The translations under genes were made by a program, and so were the position numbers. The notes below the pieces were generated by a model, which had not been told where the DNA came from, ran no database searches, and saw only the letters and a program-made list of their open reading frames with translations. Shown here in pieces: positions 13,735 through 14,932 of a stretch of 14,932 bases of DNA. Origin of the DNA: Alangreenwoodia sp963602445 (GTDB taxonomy: Bacteria > Bacillota > Clostridia > Peptostreptococcales > Anaerovoracaceae); the NCBI GenBank assembly GCA_963602445.1, contig CAVCIY010000055.1, positions 1 through 14,932 of the forward strand. The letters are read 5' to 3'. Position 1 is the stretch's first letter. Each line of letters opens with the position of its first letter.

Positions 13735-14056
13735 ACACAGTGTGTGCATTTTTTATACTTCTCGATTTAATCATACATCGTATATGTTTCTCATTCAAGT
13801 TTGCTGATTAATTTTCACATCGTGTATATTTCTCGTTCATATTTGTCGATTCTTTCACACAGCGTGTCTGTTTTTTCTTTCATGTTTCTCGATTCGTTTA
13901 CACTCCATGTATGTTCCCCGTTCAAATTTTCGATTAATTTACACTCCGTGTATTATTCTCGTTCTTGTTTTTCAATTTATACACACTTTGTGTATACTTC
14001 TCATTCTTTTTTGATTTATGTACACTCTGTGTATGCCGCTTGTACATGCTTGAGAT
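13735..14056. repeat. Eight degenerate ~42-bp tandem repeats, each with an ACAC-N3-GTGT dyad
   Basis: Copies are anchored on a dyad centred at 13740, 13778, 13820, 13862, 13905, 13946, 13988 and 14027; spacings are 38, 42, 42, 43, 41, 42 and 39 bases. Copies 1, 4, 6, 7 and 8 have perfect ACAC-N3-GTGT; copies 6 and 8 extend to TACAC/GTGTA. Copy 2 is ATAC-ATC-GTAT, changed on both arms so pairing is kept. Copy 5 has one mismatch and copy 3 keeps CAC/GTG. Between dyads the plus strand is pyrimidine-rich with recurring ttctcgttca and tttcgattaat words. The array fills the gap between the small hypothetical gene and the miaB upstream region. Confidence 0.85.
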
Positions 14057-14341
14057 TTATTCATTCTCATCCGATTCAAATCCGGTGCGAAGAAATCTAT
14101 TCCATTTCATATTTGAATTTTCATTTATCTTTTTTTCAATAATATTATCCCGAAATTCCAAAATAGCTATCATCTCATCCGCAACAGATTCGAGCGACGG
14201 ATTTTTAAATTGTGAAATGAAAGAAATCATCCTCCTCGCTGTAAAATCGGTATTTAGCTGCGAGCAGACGATATCAGTAAATTCCGGAGGATATCCCTTT
14301 GCGATCATCAGCCTGTACAGGCCGTCGCTTAGCTCAGACAA
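14057..14341 (-). CDS. Small conserved-looking protein of unknown function
   Basis: A 94-residue soluble protein with a TTG start. KGYPPEFTDIVCSQLNTDFTARRM (about 15-38) followed by PSLESVADEMIAILEFRDNIIEKK gives two or three predicted helices; I recall similar short hypothetical proteins in clostridia but know no function. There is no signal peptide, membrane segment or metal motif. The TTG (14341-14339) is preceded by AAAGGAG at six bases, a good site, and overlaps the last eight bases of the LOG-family gene, so translation is probably coupled. The stop lies at the edge of the 42-bp repeat array and no terminator is visible after it. Confidence 0.75.
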   Translation of the reverse strand: MSELSDGLYRLMIAKGYPPEFTDIVCSQLNTDFTARRMISFISQFKNPSLESVADEMIAILEFRDNIIEKKINENSNMKWNRFLRTGFESDENE

Positions 14342-14879
14342 GCCGCACTCCTTTCAGAATCTCTTCTATTTCGGTCATATTTTCGCAAAAATAAATATTT
14401 CTCTGGCGATATTCATCAGAAAGACCGTCCTCAATCATTCTGTTTAAAAGTTGCTCAAGGCCGTCATAATAATGATTCAAATTGTAAATAATGCAAGGTG
14501 CGTCGATATCATCAAGCGCAGCACGTGACATTATCTCGGAAATCTCCTCAAGAGTTCCTGTCCCACCCGGAAATGCTATGAAAGCATCGCCCAGCTTCGC
14601 CATGATATTTTTCCTTTCGGACATCGTCTCTGTGACGATAAGTTTAGTGATATTTTCATGCTGATAACCAAGCTCTATAAATTTTTTTGGTTCCACGCCT
14701 GTGACTTTTCCACCTTTATCAAGCACAGCATCCGCTATATAACCCATAAGTCCGTTATATGAACCGCCATAGACAAGAGAGTGCCCGTTTTTTCCGATCC
14801 ACTCACCAAGCTCCTTTACAGCCTCTGACAGCTTTGGATCATTGCCCTTATTTGCTCCAAGATATACAGTTATATTCAT
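14334..14879 (-). CDS. LOG-family protein (cytokinin riboside 5'-monophosphate phosphoribohydrolase type)
   Basis: A 181-residue Rossmann-fold protein of the usual LOG length. Motifs: YGGSYNGLMGYIADA (37-51), the MSERKNIM segment with R89 and K90 (86-93), and the signature PGGTGTLEE (104-112). In plants and some bacteria such enzymes split a purine riboside monophosphate into free base and ribose 5-phosphate; many bacterial members are mislabelled lysine decarboxylases, and their real substrate is unknown. The key Arg and Glu residues are present, so it is probably active. The ATG at 14879 has GGAG eight bases upstream. Its stop overlaps the next gene's TTG start. Confidence 0.9.
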   Translation of the reverse strand: MNITVYLGANKGNDPKLSEAVKELGEWIGKNGHSLVYGGSYNGLMGYIADAVLDKGGKVTGVEPKKFIELGYQHENITKLIVTETMSERKNIMAKLGDAFIAFPGGTGTLEEISEIMSRAALDDIDAPCIIYNLNHYYDGLEQLLNRMIEDGLSDEYRQRNIYFCENMTEIEEILKGVRLV

Positions 14880-14896
14880 ATTTATTTCTCCGATTC

Positions 14897-14932
14897 TTAA
14901 TTTGCTTTTCCTTCATCTGTGCCACTCCTGCA
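14897..14932 (-). other. Possible 3' end of an upstream gene
   Basis: One minus-strand frame is open from the right edge for 11 codons and stops with TAA at 14899-14897, just above the LOG-family ribosome site. This is too short to identify, and could be plain intergenic sequence. Confidence 0.2.

Noticed and set aside
13735..14056. CRISPR array
   Set aside because: The repeats are degenerate throughout and tandem, with no constant repeat alternating with unique spacers, and no cas gene is nearby.
13801..14142. Plus-strand open frame across the 42-bp array giving a peptide with ~14-residue periodicity
   Set aside because: The period simply reflects a repeat length near 42. Units of 43 and 41 bases break the frame inside the array, there is no ribosome site, the start is a TTG, and the end runs antisense through the hypothetical gene.

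Overview
The window looks like chromosome of a low-to-mid GC Gram-positive anaerobe of the class Clostridia. Evidence: strong AGGAGG-type ribosome sites, Asp23/RecG/MiaB/alanine racemase proteins of Firmicutes type, a butyryl-CoA-dehydrogenase-like acyl-CoA dehydrogenase, and a clostridial-style molybdopterin-binding protein. I cannot fix the family (Lachnospiraceae or an Eubacterium/Mogibacterium-like group both fit). All twelve recognised genes lie on the minus strand, so transcription runs from high to low coordinates.

Layout in the direction of transcription. (a) 14879-14057: a LOG-family nucleotide phosphoribohydrolase whose stop overlaps the TTG start of a small hypothetical gene. (b) 14056-13607: a gene-free stretch holding eight degenerate ~42-bp repeats, each centred on an ACAC-N3-GTGT dyad. 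(c) 13606-11833: miaB (tRNA methylthiotransferase) and an Asp23-family gene, closed by an intrinsic terminator. (d) 11732-9690: recG helicase. (e) 9382-8243: acyl-CoA dehydrogenase with its own promoter; (f) 8147-6966: alr, ending in a terminator. (g) 6705-5482: a secreted lytic-transglycosylase-like protein. (h) 5481-4654: a long non-coding stretch with repeats, hairpins, a terminator, a perfect 20-bp palindrome and a consensus promoter for (i) ald, 4653-3529. (j) 3528-3007: repeats, a long-stem terminator-like element and a candidate promoter. (k) 3006-1428: a MoeA-like molybdopterin-binding protein followed by a MogA-type protein. (l) 1387 to the left edge: a large protein of unknown function whose tail is an octapeptide repeat.

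Functionally the genes are mostly housekeeping: tRNA modification, DNA repair, alanine interconversion (ald, alr) feeding metabolism and peptidoglycan, wall remodelling, short-chain acyl-CoA redox chemistry and molybdenum-cofactor maturation. The unusual features are the abundance of unrelated degenerate tandem repeats in nearly every longer intergenic gap, a sharp GC step inside the MoeA-like gene suggesting a mosaic origin, and the eight-copy dyad array. I saw no tRNA, rRNA, CRISPR array, transposase or phage gene.
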